Shown here one piece after another: positions 8,028 through 16,421 of a DNA stretch of 64,000 nucleotides. The position numbers were made by a program, and so were the translations under genes. Source of the stretch: Psychroserpens algicola. GTDB taxonomy: Bacteria; Bacteroidota; Bacteroidia; Flavobacteriales; Flavobacteriaceae. The notes under the pieces are model-generated. The model did not search any database. It was given only the letters and a program-made list of their open reading frames with translations, and was not told the DNA's origin. How positions within the stretch are numbered: the stretch's first letter is position 1; the number at the start of each line of letters is the position of its first letter. The stretch spans positions 124,001-188,000 of the forward strand of contig NZ_JACNMJ010000009.1 in NCBI RefSeq assembly GCF_014526325.1, in the 5' to 3' direction.

Positions 8028-8783
8028 ATGAAAAACGAAAACTTATACAACTACATCCTCGGAATAGCCGATAACAGCCTCATCCTTGGTCAGCGCATGG
8101 GTGAACTCTGTGGACATGGACCAACTTTAGAAACAGACATCGCTTGCACCAATATTTCTTTAGATCTATTTGGGCAAGTGCGCAGCTATTACCAGTATGC
8201 AGCCAAAATTGCAGGAGATGATAGAACCGAAGATGATATTGCCATGCTTCGTAAAGAACGCGAGTACAAAAATGTATTGCTGGTAGAACAACCTAATACG
8301 GATTTCGCCTATACGATCGGACGCCAATTTTTATTTGATGTTTATCATTTAGCATTCCTTGCAGAATTACAAAAAAGTAATGACCTGACCCTGTCTGCCA
8401 TTGCTAATAAATGTATAAAGGAAGTGAGTTACCATGAACGTTTTTCTTCAGATTGGGTAAAGCGTCTCGGTGATGGTACCGAAGAAAGTAACCAGAAAAT
8501 GCAAGCAGCTATCGACGATTTGTGGACTTATACAGACGAATTATTTCACCAAACCGAAGCCGATAAAGCCATGGTTGCAGAAGGCGTTGGCGTCGATGTA
8601 ACTCAATTAAAAGAGAAGTATTATAAACAGGTAAATGAGCTTCTAAAAGAAGCAAATCTCGAAATTCCCGAATCGAAATGGTTCCAAAAAGGAGGTAAAG
8701 AAGGTATTCATACAGAGCATTTAGGATATTTATTAAGCGACTTGCAATACATGCAACGCACTTATCCAAATATGGAATGGTAA
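8028..8783 (+). CDS. paaC: Phenylacetyl-CoA epoxidase structural subunit PaaC
   Basis: The 251-residue ferritin-like partner of PaaA is needed for the stability and substrate binding of the epoxidase, but it has lost the di-iron site. Recognisable segments are IADNSLILGQRMGELCGHGPTLE (in part), DIACTNISLDLFGQVRSYY, FAYTIGRQFLFDVYH and EVSYHERFSSDWVKRLGDGT. Length and position (paaB-C-D order) agree with the family. Confidence 0.97.
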   Translation: MKNENLYNYILGIADNSLILGQRMGELCGHGPTLETDIACTNISLDLFGQVRSYYQYAAKIAGDDRTEDDIAMLRKEREYKNVLLVEQPNTDFAYTIGRQFLFDVYHLAFLAELQKSNDLTLSAIANKCIKEVSYHERFSSDWVKRLGDGTEESNQKMQAAIDDLWTYTDELFHQTEADKAMVAEGVGVDVTQLKEKYYKQVNELLKEANLEIPESKWFQKGGKEGIHTEHLGYLLSDLQYMQRTYPNMEW

Positions 8784-8795
8784 TTAATCTTTGAG

Positions 8796-8828
8796 ACGTC
8801 ATTCTGAACGTGTTTCAGAATCTCATTT
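8796..8828 (+). repeat. Family A hairpin repeat, copy 5
   Basis: This reads acgtcATTCTGAA-cgtgt-TTCAGAATctcatt, a perfect 8-base stem, and fills most of the paaC-paaD gap up to the paaD start at 8835. Confidence 0.85.
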
Positions 8829-8834
8829 TAAGTT

Positions 8835-9335
8835 ATGACAACAACAGAACAAAATATAGACAACATCTTAATTCCAATTCTGGAACAGGTTTCAGATCCA
8901 GAAATTCCAGTATTATCTATTATGGATATGGGAGTTGTTCGTTCTGCTGTGATTATAAATAATAAAGTTAAAGTCGAAATCACACCAACCTACAGTGGTT
9001 GCCCAGCAATGGATGTGATAGGCGATGATATAAAAAAAGCACTAAAAGATGCAGGTTATGAATCTGAAATTGATTTGATTTTGCATCCGGCTTGGACAAC
9101 CGATTGGATCACTCCAAGAGGGCGAAAAGCATTAGAAGATTACGGTATAGCAGCACCTTTAGACGCCGAAGCAGATAAAGAGGTGTTGTTAAACGGTAAA
9201 CGAATCGTAAAGTGTACCCATTGTGGTTCACAAAACACGCGACTCGTCAGTCAGTTTGGTTCAACAGCATGCAAAGCACAATTTCAGTGCGACGATTGCC
9301 AGGAACCTTTCGACTATTTTAAATGTTTAAAGTAA
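8835..9335 (+). CDS. paaD: PaaD, MIP18-type Fe-S assembly factor of the epoxidase
   Basis: The 166-residue protein has an N-terminal MIP18/DUF59 domain (about residues 8-95: PILEQVSDPEIPVLSIMDMG and TPTYSGCPAMDVI) and a C-terminal zinc-ribbon-like domain. The ribbon has CTHCGSQNT followed by CDDCQEPF and a final CLK. It is thought to help mature the metal cofactors of the epoxidase system. The position after paaC is canonical. A 302-base gap follows, holding repeats of two other families. Confidence 0.95.
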   Translation: MTTTEQNIDNILIPILEQVSDPEIPVLSIMDMGVVRSAVIINNKVKVEITPTYSGCPAMDVIGDDIKKALKDAGYESEIDLILHPAWTTDWITPRGRKALEDYGIAAPLDAEADKEVLLNGKRIVKCTHCGSQNTRLVSQFGSTACKAQFQCDDCQEPFDYFKCLK

Positions 9336-9340
9336 GTATG

Positions 9341-9428
9341 GCGTTACCCAAGGGTCAGGCTTTCGGCAGTCGCTCTTAAAGTAAAAACTTTAAGGAGCTT
9401 CAACAAAGCCTCAATCCTTAACGCAAAT
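9341..9428 (+). repeat. Family D structured repeat, copy 1
   Basis: The ends GCGTTACCcAAGGGTC and CAATCcTTAACGCA are shared with copies at 12209-12331 and 18383-18466. The middle forms a hairpin, CTTAAAGT with ACTTTAAG. The sequence of that middle differs between copies while the ends stay alike. Confidence 0.7.
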
Positions 9429-9456
9429 TGACATCATAATTAAATAAGGTAAGACT

Positions 9457-9620
9457 GTTGAAATGCAGAATAAGAAAATAAAATTGTTTAGAATTTCGGA
9501 AACCTTGGACGAAATTTAGATTTTATTTTTTGGTTTCCAACCGAAAGAAGTGGAGGTTGGAAAATTCCTCATTTTAACTTGACTTTTTTGGTTCGTTTTT
9601 GTGTCAAGACAAAAATGAAT
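9457..9620 (+). repeat. Family C multi-stem structured repeat, copy 1 (before paaG)
   Basis: The outer arms are GTTGAAATG and CATTTTAAC. Inner hairpin 1 is AATTTCG/CGAAATT (9492-9498, 9510-9516). Inner hairpin 2 is TTTCCAACC/GGTTGGAAA (9534-9542, 9555-9563). A 3' tail hairpin is TTTTTGT/ACAAAAA (9596-9602, 9609-9615). Copies at 13652 and 17576 keep these stems with different bases. The element ends 17 bases before the paaG start. Confidence 0.75.
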
Positions 9621-9637
9621 AAAAAGAAATAATAGGT

Positions 9638-10420
9638 ATGAGTAATTCAATACAATTAAAAATTGAAAACAAAGTAGCGTATATCACGCTCAACAGACCA
9701 GAAGTTTTTAATAGCTTCAATCGGGAGATGGCATTTAGTCTTCAATCTGTTTTAGATGACTGTAAAACCAATGCAGAGGTGCGAGCCATTGTGCTCACTG
9801 GAAACGGAAAAGCATTTTGTGCAGGTCAGGATTTAAAAGAAGTCACAGACCCAGAGTTAAATCCCGGATTTAAAAAAATTCTGGACGAACATTACAATCC
9901 AATCATTACCAGAATCCGTGCTATAAAAAAGCCTGTTATTGCAGCAGTCAATGGCGTAGCAGCTGGAGCAGGAGCAAATATTGCATTGGCTTGTGATATT
10001 GTCGTGGCGGATGAAAAGGTGAGTTTTATTCAGGCGTTTAGTTTAATTGGTTTGGTGCCTGATAGTGCAGGAACGTTCTTTTTGCCGAGATTAATCGGAT
10101 TTCAAAAAGCATTAGCCTTAGCGATGTTAGGAGATAAAGTGTCTGCTGAAGAAGCCGAAAAACTAGGTATGATTTATAAAATGATTCCACTAGAAAATTT
10201 TGAAGATGAGGTAAATAAACTAGCAATAAAACTAGCCAACATGCCAACCAAAGCATTGGGTATGATTAAAGAATTGTTCAATCAATCGATGACCAATGAT
10301 TTAGAGGCGCAACTGGCTTTAGAATCTAAATTGCAGATAGAGGCAGCACAAAGCGAAGACTATGCCGAAGGTGTTGCTGCATTTATAGAAAAACGTAAAC
10401 CTAATTTTAAAGGCAAATAA
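9638..10420 (+). CDS. paaG: Ring-1,2-epoxyphenylacetyl-CoA isomerase PaaG
   Basis: This crotonase-fold isomerase turns the epoxide into the oxepin-CoA. The 260 residues show NRPEVFNSFNREM near the N-terminus, the first oxyanion-loop FCAGQDLKE, the second VNGVAAGAGANIALA, and GLVPDSAGT with the Asp expected in PaaG. The C-terminal YAEGVAAFIEKRKPNFKGK is close to the E. coli PaaG ending as I recall it. The 5' region carries a family C structured repeat. Confidence 0.93.
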   Translation: MSNSIQLKIENKVAYITLNRPEVFNSFNREMAFSLQSVLDDCKTNAEVRAIVLTGNGKAFCAGQDLKEVTDPELNPGFKKILDEHYNPIITRIRAIKKPVIAAVNGVAAGAGANIALACDIVVADEKVSFIQAFSLIGLVPDSAGTFFLPRLIGFQKALALAMLGDKVSAEEAEKLGMIYKMIPLENFEDEVNKLAIKLANMPTKALGMIKELFNQSMTNDLEAQLALESKLQIEAAQSEDYAEGVAAFIEKRKPNFKGK

Positions 10421-10428
10421 CATTGAAT

Positions 10429-10460
10429 CGTCATCCTGAACTTGATTCAGGATTTCAATA
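10429..10460 (+). repeat. Family A hairpin repeat, copy 6 (compensated stem)
   Basis: The stem is ATCCTGAA with TTCAGGAT, a C-G pair where copy 1 has T-A and copy 3 has A-T. It lies between paaG and paaH. If translated it reads RHPELDSGF, which explains why an upstream in-frame extension of paaH is open. Confidence 0.85.
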
Positions 10461-10473
10461 TATAAGAAAACAC

Positions 10474-11649
10474 ATGAACGTAGGAATTATAGGAAGTGGA
10501 ACAATGGGAAGTGGCATCGCACAAGTGGCAGCCACTGCTGGTTGTCAAGTGAAATTATACGACACCAATCAAGCGGCTTTAGACAAGGCAAAAGCTTCAT
10601 TGGAAAACATTTTATCACGTTTAATTGAAAAAGGACGAATTGATAGTGATGAAAAAACGAGAATCCAAAGTAATATCAATTATGTAAACAGCTTAAAAGA
10701 TTTAAGTGATGCTAACTTAACCATCGAAGCCATTATTGAAAATCTAGACATCAAGCAAAAAGTCTTTTCTGAACTTGAAGGCTATGTGTCTGAAGATTGT
10801 ATCATCGCGTCAAACACATCCAGTTTGTCCATTGCATCTATTGCTGCATCACTGAAGAAGCCTGAGCGTTGTATCGGAATTCATTTTTTTAATCCAGCGC
10901 CTTTAATGAAATTAGTTGAGGTGATTCCTGCGATTCAAACATCTAAAGAGGTGCTACAAAAATCAATTGAGACCATTTCCGATTGGAAAAAAGTGGTAGC
11001 CGTAGCCAAAGACACACCTGGTTTTATTGTCAATAGAGTGGCGCGACCTTTTTACGGTGAAGCTTTAAGAATTTATGAAGAAGGAATTGCCGATTTTGAA
11101 ACTATTGATTATAGTTTAAAGACCTTAGGAGGTTTCAGAATGGGACCTTTTGAATTGATGGATTTTATCGGAAATGATGTGAATTATACCGTTACGGAAA
11201 CCGTGTTTACAGCCTTTTATTTCGATCCGAGATACAAGCCAGCATTCACTCAAAAACGTTTTGCTGAAGCTGGTTACTTAGGACGTAAATCTGGAAAAGG
11301 TTATTATGACTACGATGCCAATGGAAAGCTAATATCACGTCATGCTGAAGGTGTTTCAGAATCTCATAATACTGAGTTGGCAGAACAAATTTTCAACCGT
11401 GTTTTGGTGATGCTCATCAACGAAGCTGCCGATGCGTTGTTTTTGAATATCGCTTCCGCAGAAGATATAGATAATGCCATGACTAAAGGCGTCAATTATC
11501 CAAAAGGATTATTGGCTTGGGCAGATGAAAAAGGAATCGATTGGTGTGTCAATACCATGGATGAATTATATAACGACTATCACGAAGATCGTTACCGTTG
11601 TAGTCCGTTGTTACGTAAAATGCATAGAGAAAACAAAACATTTTTTTAA
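10474..11649 (+). CDS. paaH: 3-hydroxyadipyl-CoA dehydrogenase PaaH
   Basis: The product oxidises 3-hydroxyadipyl-CoA with NAD+. The 391 residues start at the ATG giving MNVGIIGSGTMGSGIAQ, the dinucleotide-binding loop; an in-frame extension back to 10423 is repeat sequence and is not used. The catalytic-region GIHFFNPAPLMKLVEV, PGFIVNRVARPFYGEAL and the domain GPFELMDFIGNDV follow. A second C-terminal dehydrogenase domain contains INEAADALFLNIAS. A family A repeat sits inside the coding region (11338-11368), encoding SRHAEGVSESHN in the linker between the two C-terminal domains. Confidence 0.94.
   Translation: MNVGIIGSGTMGSGIAQVAATAGCQVKLYDTNQAALDKAKASLENILSRLIEKGRIDSDEKTRIQSNINYVNSLKDLSDANLTIEAIIENLDIKQKVFSELEGYVSEDCIIASNTSSLSIASIAASLKKPERCIGIHFFNPAPLMKLVEVIPAIQTSKEVLQKSIETISDWKKVVAVAKDTPGFIVNRVARPFYGEALRIYEEGIADFETIDYSLKTLGGFRMGPFELMDFIGNDVNYTVTETVFTAFYFDPRYKPAFTQKRFAEAGYLGRKSGKGYYDYDANGKLISRHAEGVSESHNTELAEQIFNRVLVMLINEAADALFLNIASAEDIDNAMTKGVNYPKGLLAWADEKGIDWCVNTMDELYNDYHEDRYRCSPLLRKMHRENKTFF
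11338..11368 (+). repeat. Family A repeat, copy 7, inside paaH coding sequence
   Basis: The sequence cgtcATGCTGAA-ggtgt-TTCAGAATctcataa keeps the flanks and loop of the intergenic copies, but its stem has one mismatch. It is in frame and encodes SRHAEGVSESHN between two PaaH domains, so it looks like an intergenic repeat captured by, and adapted to, a coding sequence. Confidence 0.7.
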
Positions 11650-11660
11650 TAAAGCATAAG

Positions 11661-11690
11661 GTCATACTGAACGTGTTTCAGTATCAAATA
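11661..11690 (+). repeat. Family A hairpin repeat, copy 8
   Basis: This reads gtcATACTGAA-cgtgt-TTCAGTATcaaata, with the same compensated stem as copy 3. It lies between paaH and paaI. Confidence 0.83.
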
Positions 11691-11730
11691 AGTAATAAAA
11701 ACTGAGTTGCTATAGTAGAGGAAGGTAAAC

Positions 11731-12135
11731 ATGAAAGGAGAACAAATTCCATATAAAATGCTATCTCAAGATGCCTACAGCCAATGGTTGGGGATTGAAA
11801 TTCTAGAATGTGAAATCGGACGTTGTAAAGTGGCTATGACCATTCGAAAAGACATGTTGAATAGTATGAATAAAGCACATGGCGGAATTAGTTATTCATT
11901 AGCAGATACGGCTTTCGGTTTTGCAGCTAATACGCATGGTAAATATGCGGTATCTATTGAAACCAGTATCAATCATATTGAAGCTTTAGACGAAGGTGAT
12001 TATATCGTTGCAGAATCAGTAATTGAGAAAGTAAATAATAAGCTTGGTTTTAATATCATAGAAGTGAAACGTGGAGAAGAATTAGTAGCCCTTTTTAAAG
12101 GGGTTGTCTATAGAACTCAAAAAGATTGGGAATAA
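11731..12135 (+). CDS. paaI: Hotdog-fold hydroxyphenylacetyl-CoA thioesterase PaaI
   Basis: This 134-residue single hotdog domain has the catalytic pattern Asn47, His50, Gly-Gly and Asp59 (NKAHGG followed by SLADTAF). These positions match the Asn, His and Asp of characterised PaaI. PaaI rescues CoA from dead-end or hydroxylated phenylacetyl-CoA intermediates. The gene follows paaH after an 81-base gap holding one hairpin, consistent with the paa operon. Confidence 0.93.
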   Translation: MKGEQIPYKMLSQDAYSQWLGIEILECEIGRCKVAMTIRKDMLNSMNKAHGGISYSLADTAFGFAANTHGKYAVSIETSINHIEALDEGDYIVAESVIEKVNNKLGFNIIEVKRGEELVALFKGVVYRTQKDWE

Positions 12136-12136
12136 A

Positions 12137-12163
12137 ATTCCTGCGAAGGCAGGAATCTCTTAG
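12137..12163 (+). repeat. Family B hairpin (left end of inverted pair without a gene)
   Basis: The stem is ATTCCTGC (12137-12144) with GCAGGAAT (12149-12156), followed by CTCTTAG. The same pattern, a hairpin followed by ATCTCTT, begins the cassette around the GIY-YIG gene at 16381. An oppositely oriented partner is at 12353-12374. Confidence 0.75.
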
Positions 12164-12208
12164 TAGAAAGAAAATGAATTTTGACTAAGAAAAAAAACAT
12201 AACAAGTA

Positions 12209-12331
12209 GGTGCGTTAGGGATTGATGTGGCATCCTTTTTTACATCCGTTCGAGTGAAATTGCTTTTAGCAATTTTGAATTGAGAACAAGTAAAAAAGAT
12301 ATAACGGAAAGCCCGACCTTTAGGGAACGCT
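12209..12331 (-). repeat. Family D structured repeat, copy 2 (inverted orientation)
   Basis: Read on the minus strand this has the same ends as copies 1 and 3 (GCGTTcCC near AGGGTCG-like bases, and CAATCCCTAACGCA). A T-run and an A-run flank a central hairpin, AAATTGC/GCAATTT. It lies between the two inverted family B hairpins of the paaI-paaJ gap. Confidence 0.7.
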
Positions 12332-12352
12332 AAAAAGAATATTAATAATTAA

Positions 12353-12374
12353 AAGATACCTGCTTTCGCAGGCA
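12353..12374 (-). repeat. Family B hairpin (right end of inverted pair without a gene)
   Basis: AAAAGATA is followed by CCTGC-tttc-GCAGG. On the minus strand this is a CCTGC-gaaa-GCAGG hairpin followed by TATCTTTT, the mirror of the hairpin at 12137. It ends a few bases before the paaJ start at 12381. Confidence 0.7.
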
Positions 12375-12380
12375 TTTAAA

Positions 12381-13592
12381 ATGAAAGAAGCATATATCAT
12401 TGATGGCATAAGAACGCCAATAGGAAACTATAAAGGCACTTTATCTGCTGTGAGAACAGACGATTTAGGTGCTTTAGTCATCTCAGAAGTCGTAAAACGT
12501 AATCCGAACATCCCAAAAGAAGCTTATGACGATGTCATTATGGGTTGCGCCAATCAAGCAGGAGAAGACAACCGTAACGTAGCACGAATGTCTTCACTGT
12601 TAGCAGGATTGCCATTTACAGTCCCAGGAGAAACGGTAAACCGCTTATGTAGTTCAGGATTATCTGCAATCATACATGCCAACAGGGCGATTAAAGCAGG
12701 CGATGGTGATCTGTTTATTTCTGGAGGTGTGGAGAACATGACACGTGGACCCTACGTGATTGCTAAACCGTCAAGTGCTTTTGGCAACGATTCTAAAATG
12801 TACGACTCAAGTTTTGGATGGCGTTTTGTAAATCCGAAAATGCACGAAATGTACGGTACAGATGGGATGGGAAACACCGCAGAAAACTTGGTCGAAAAAT
12901 ATAATATATCACGTGAAGATCAGGATAAGTTTGCCTATTGGAGCCAAATGAAAGCTACCAAAGCTCAAGAAAACGGTCGCTTAGCAAAAGAAATTGTAAC
13001 CGTAGAAATTCCACAACGTAAAAAAGATCCAATCCTATTTTCAAAAGATGAGTTTGTAAAACCTACAACCTCTTTAGAAGTATTAGGGAAATTACGTCCT
13101 GCGTTCAAAAAAGATGGCGGAAGCGTCACTGCAGGCAATTCATCAGGTTTGAATGATGGTGCTGCCGCTACGATTATCGCTTCCGAAGATGCTGTTAAAA
13201 AATATAACCTTAATCCTTTAGCCCGAATTGTAAGTTCTGCTGTGGTAGGTGTAGAACCAAGAATAATGGGTATTGGTCCTGTTCAAGCGTCAAACAAAGC
13301 TTTGGAAAAAGCAGGATTGACCATGGACGATATGGATGTAATCGAGCTAAATGAAGCTTTTGCTGCTCAGGCCTTAGCGTGTACAAGAGCTTGGGGATTA
13401 GCAGATGACGATCCAAGATTAAACCCAAATGGCGGCTCTATTGCTATTGGTCATCCCTTAGGAGTCACAGGAGCAAGAATTGCGTATTCAGCCGCTTTAG
13501 AATTAAAAGAACAACATAAAAAATATGCTTTGATAACCATGTGTATTGGTGTCGGACAAGGGTATGCTGCGATAATTGAAAATGTGATTTAG
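12381..13592 (+). CDS. paaJ: Beta-ketoadipyl-CoA thiolase PaaJ
   Basis: The product cleaves 3-oxoadipyl-CoA to succinyl-CoA and acetyl-CoA, and 3-oxo-5,6-dehydrosuberyl-CoA in the earlier thiolytic step. The 403 residues carry the three thiolase active-site elements: Cys90 (NRLCSSGLSAI), His358 (GHPLGVTGAR) and Cys388 (CIGVGQG). GGVENMTRGP and LNEAFAAQAL are also present. The start ATG follows closely on a family B hairpin. Confidence 0.95.
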   Translation: MKEAYIIDGIRTPIGNYKGTLSAVRTDDLGALVISEVVKRNPNIPKEAYDDVIMGCANQAGEDNRNVARMSSLLAGLPFTVPGETVNRLCSSGLSAIIHANRAIKAGDGDLFISGGVENMTRGPYVIAKPSSAFGNDSKMYDSSFGWRFVNPKMHEMYGTDGMGNTAENLVEKYNISREDQDKFAYWSQMKATKAQENGRLAKEIVTVEIPQRKKDPILFSKDEFVKPTTSLEVLGKLRPAFKKDGGSVTAGNSSGLNDGAAATIIASEDAVKKYNLNPLARIVSSAVVGVEPRIMGIGPVQASNKALEKAGLTMDDMDVIELNEAFAAQALACTRAWGLADDDPRLNPNGGSIAIGHPLGVTGARIAYSAALELKEQHKKYALITMCIGVGQGYAAIIENVI

Positions 13593-13593
13593 A

Positions 13594-13812
13594 AAATAGA
13601 ATATAGACTGCTTTGCTGTTAGAAATGGAAAAAAGATAGCAAGTAGTCGCCGTTGAAATGCAGAATAAAAAATGAAATCGTCAAGAATTTCCGAAGCCAT
13701 GGAGGAAATTTAGATTTTACTTTTGGTTTTAAATCCGTGAAACAGGATTTAAAAATTCCTCAATTTCAACTTGAATTTTTGGTTCGTTTTGTTTCAAGAC
13801 AAAATGAACATA
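13594..13812 (+). repeat. Family C multi-stem structured repeat, copy 2 (before paaZ)
   Basis: The outer arms are GTTGAAATG (13652) and AATTTCAAC. Hairpin 1 is AATTTCC/GGAAATT (13686-13692, 13704-13710). Hairpin 2 is TTTTAAATCC/GGATTTAAAA (13727-13736, 13745-13754). The tail is TTTTGT/ACAAAA with flanking GTTC/GAAC. Stems are retained with changed bases relative to copy 1. About 58 bases upstream of the outer arm are also shared with copy 3. It ends 13 bases before the paaZ start. Confidence 0.75.
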
Positions 13813-13824
13813 AAGAAGAAATAA

Positions 13825-16362
13825 ATGAAAAAAGTAGAACACTACGTCCAAGGAAACTGGACCACAGGAAACGAAGAGGGAACACCAATTCTAGATGCAA
13901 TCACTGGTGAAGCATTTACAAGTGTCGCTATCGAAGGATTAGATATTCCCGAAATACTAAACTACGGAAGAACCAAAGGAGGTGAGCAACTTCGTAAAAT
14001 GACCTTCCAGGAGAGAGGTAATATGCTCAAAAAGTTAGCATTGTATCTGACCAAACGTAAAGATGCATTTTATGACTTGAGTTACAGGACTGGAGCGACT
14101 AAAGTAGATAGCTGGATAGACATCGAAGGTGGTTTCGGAAACTTATTTGCCAATGCTTCACTAAGAAAATTATTTCCAAACCAACCCTTTCATGTCGAAG
14201 GGGATGCTATCGATTTATCTCGTGGCGGACGCTTTATGGCGCATCATATCATGGTGCCTAAAAAGGGTGTTGCCGTACATATTAATGCCTTCAACTTCCC
14301 GGTTTGGGGCATGTTAGAAAAATGTGCAGTCAACTGGATGGCAGGTGTTCCTGCAGTGGTATTACCAGCGCCTTCATCTTCTTATTTAGCGGAGGCTGTT
14401 GCTCGAACGATTATCGATTCAGGAATCTTACCTGAAGGTGCTTTGCAAATTATAAACGGAACGGTTAAAACAATTCTCGATACTGTAGAATCTCAAGATG
14501 TTGTGACCTTCACAGGTTCAGCACAAACGGGACGCTTATTAAAGGCGCATCCTAGACTCATTCAGGAATCTGTACCTTTTACTATGGAAGCTGATTCACT
14601 CAACGCTTCTATTTTAGGTGAAGATGCCGTTCCTGGTACACCAGAATTCGATTTATTTATCAAAGAAGTCCGTAAAGAAATGACTGTTAAAGCCGGACAA
14701 AAATGTACAGCGATACGCCGAATTATTGTCCCTGAAAACGTAGTTGAAGACGTACAAATAGCTCTAGGGAACGCTTTAGATAAAGTCACTATTGGAGATC
14801 CACGATTAAAAGAAGTCAGAATGGGATCGCTTGTGAGCCGTCAACAAGTTCAGGCGGTTAGAGATTCTGTAAACGATTTAGCAAAAGAAGCACAAATTGT
14901 ATATGGCGATTTAGACAACATTAAAACGATTGGTGCAGATGCTAAAAAGGGTGCGTTTATAAGTCCGATTTTATTAAGAGCTGATCATCCGTTCCAAAAT
15001 ACAGTGATTCATGAACGTGAGGCGTTCGGACCAGTAAGTACAATCATGCCTTATAAAAATTTAGACGAAGCGATTACCTTAGCGCAAATGGGTAAAGGGT
15101 CTTTGGTGTCTTCCATCGCAACAAACGATGATAAAATTGCTAAAGATTATGTGGTTAATGCTGCCAGTCATCATGGAAGAATTTTAGTATTGAACCGAGA
15201 AAGCGCTAAAGAAAGTACTGGTCATGGTTCACCATTACCATATTTAGTTCATGGTGGTCCAGGACGTGCTGGTGGAGGCGAAGAAATGGGAGGCATGCGA
15301 GGTATTAAGCATTATCTACAACGTACAGCCATTCAAGGGTCTCCAACAACCATTACCGAAATCACTGGGATTTACCAGCAAAATGCAAAGTATAAGGAAG
15401 CTGAACAGCATCCATTTAAATACCATTGGGAAGACATTCAGCCAGGTATGTCGCTAAAAACCCATAAGCGTACGATAACCGATACCGATATCATCAACTT
15501 TGCCAATGTCACCTGGGATCATTTTTATGCGCATACCGATATCACGTCTCTCGACGGAAGTATTTTTGAAAAAAGAACAGCGCATGGCTATTTCATTATT
15601 TCTGCAGCTGCAGGATTATTTGTCTACCCAAATAAAGGTCCAGTAGCCGCAAATTACGGTTTAGATAGTATTCGTTTTTTACGACCATTGTATCATAACG
15701 ACACCATTGATGTGCGACTCACCTGTAAGGAAAAAGTAGATCGTGATGTCGCTTCAGCCGAACATCCAAGCGGTATTGTAAAATGGCATGTCGAAGTGTT
15801 TGATGCCAACTTTGAGAATAGACCTGAAAGTCAAAAAAATGAAAAAGATAGTCCTTTAGTTGCTGTGGCTACTATTTTGACGATGGTTCAAAAAAAGCAA
15901 GAAACGTTTGTGGAGATGACTGAAACTAAAATTAATGAATGTCTGTCTAAGCTTTCTAAAGATACAAAACCAAAATGGGGAATCATGACAGCCCAACACA
16001 TGATCGAGCATTTAGAATACACATATAAAATTACGTCAGGTGAGATTCAGGATTTTGAAATCGCAACCCCTGAAAAGATATTAGAAAAGGTACATTATAG
16101 TCTGTATAACTATGATAAGTTTCCAAAAAATAGTCAGTTTCCACATTTGGAAAAAGACACCTTAGATGATTTAAAACATCCAGACTTAGATACAGCCATA
16201 GAAAAGTTTAAAGCACAAAGGGAAAAGTATATTCAATTTTTCAAAGAACACCCTGAAGCTAAACTCAAGAATTTAGTGTTCGGAGAATTAAATAAATACG
16301 AATCGTATTTGCTTGAAAGAAAACATCTGAACCATCATTTTGAACAATTCAATCTTTTATAA
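13825..16362 (+). CDS. paaZ: PaaZ, oxepin-CoA hydrolase / semialdehyde dehydrogenase, with extra C-terminal DinB/DUF1569-like domain
   Basis: This bifunctional enzyme opens the oxepin-CoA ring and oxidises the resulting aldehyde. Residues 1 to about 525 are an aldehyde dehydrogenase domain with Glu255 (TMEADSLN) and Cys294 (GQKCTAIRR), matching E. coli Glu256 and Cys295. Residues about 535-690 are a MaoC-type hydratase with Asp565 and His570 (WDHFYAHTD) and TAHGYF. E. coli PaaZ ends there (about 680 residues). This protein continues to 845 with a domain containing WGIMTAQHMIEHLEYT and a final KHLNHHFEQF, resembling DUF1569/DinB-like metal-binding helical bundles. Its role is unknown. A Met at residue 698 could be a fossil start of a once separate gene. 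Confidence 0.94.
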   Translation: MKKVEHYVQGNWTTGNEEGTPILDAITGEAFTSVAIEGLDIPEILNYGRTKGGEQLRKMTFQERGNMLKKLALYLTKRKDAFYDLSYRTGATKVDSWIDIEGGFGNLFANASLRKLFPNQPFHVEGDAIDLSRGGRFMAHHIMVPKKGVAVHINAFNFPVWGMLEKCAVNWMAGVPAVVLPAPSSSYLAEAVARTIIDSGILPEGALQIINGTVKTILDTVESQDVVTFTGSAQTGRLLKAHPRLIQESVPFTMEADSLNASILGEDAVPGTPEFDLFIKEVRKEMTVKAGQKCTAIRRIIVPENVVEDVQIALGNALDKVTIGDPRLKEVRMGSLVSRQQVQAVRDSVNDLAKEAQIVYGDLDNIKTIGADAKKGAFISPILLRADHPFQNTVIHEREAFGPVSTIMPYKNLDEAITLAQMGKGSLVSSIATNDDKIAKDYVVNAASHHGRILVLNRESAKESTGHGSPLPYLVHGGPGRAGGGEEMGGMRGIKHYLQRTAIQGSPTTITEITGIYQQNAKYKEAEQHPFKYHWEDIQPGMSLKTHKRTITDTDIINFANVTWDHFYAHTDITSLDGSIFEKRTAHGYFIISAAAGLFVYPNKGPVAANYGLDSIRFLRPLYHNDTIDVRLTCKEKVDRDVASAEHPSGIVKWHVEVFDANFENRPESQKNEKDSPLVAVATILTMVQKKQETFVEMTETKINECLSKLSKDTKPKWGIMTAQHMIEHLEYTYKITSGEIQDFEIATPEKILEKVHYSLYNYDKFPKNSQFPHLEKDTLDDLKHPDLDTAIEKFKAQREKYIQFFKEHPEAKLKNLVFGELNKYESYLLERKHLNHHFEQFNLL

Positions 16363-16380
16363 AAAATTGAATTGTTCAAA

Positions 16381-16410
16381 GTTCTCACGAAAGTGAGAAT
16401 CTCTTAAAAG
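16381..16410 (+). repeat. Family B hairpin, left end of the GIY-YIG cassette
   Basis: The stem is TTCTCAC (16382-16388), loop GAAA, stem GTGAGAA (16393-16399), then TCTCTTAAAAG. It is oriented with the single-stranded foot facing the GIY-YIG gene. Confidence 0.8.
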
Positions 16411-16421
16411 AAGTTCAAAAT

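Noticed and set aside
10423-10473. In-frame N-terminal extension of paaH reading RHPELDSGF
   Set aside because: The extension is the translation of a family A hairpin repeat. The NAD-binding loop follows the ATG at 10474, so that is the start.
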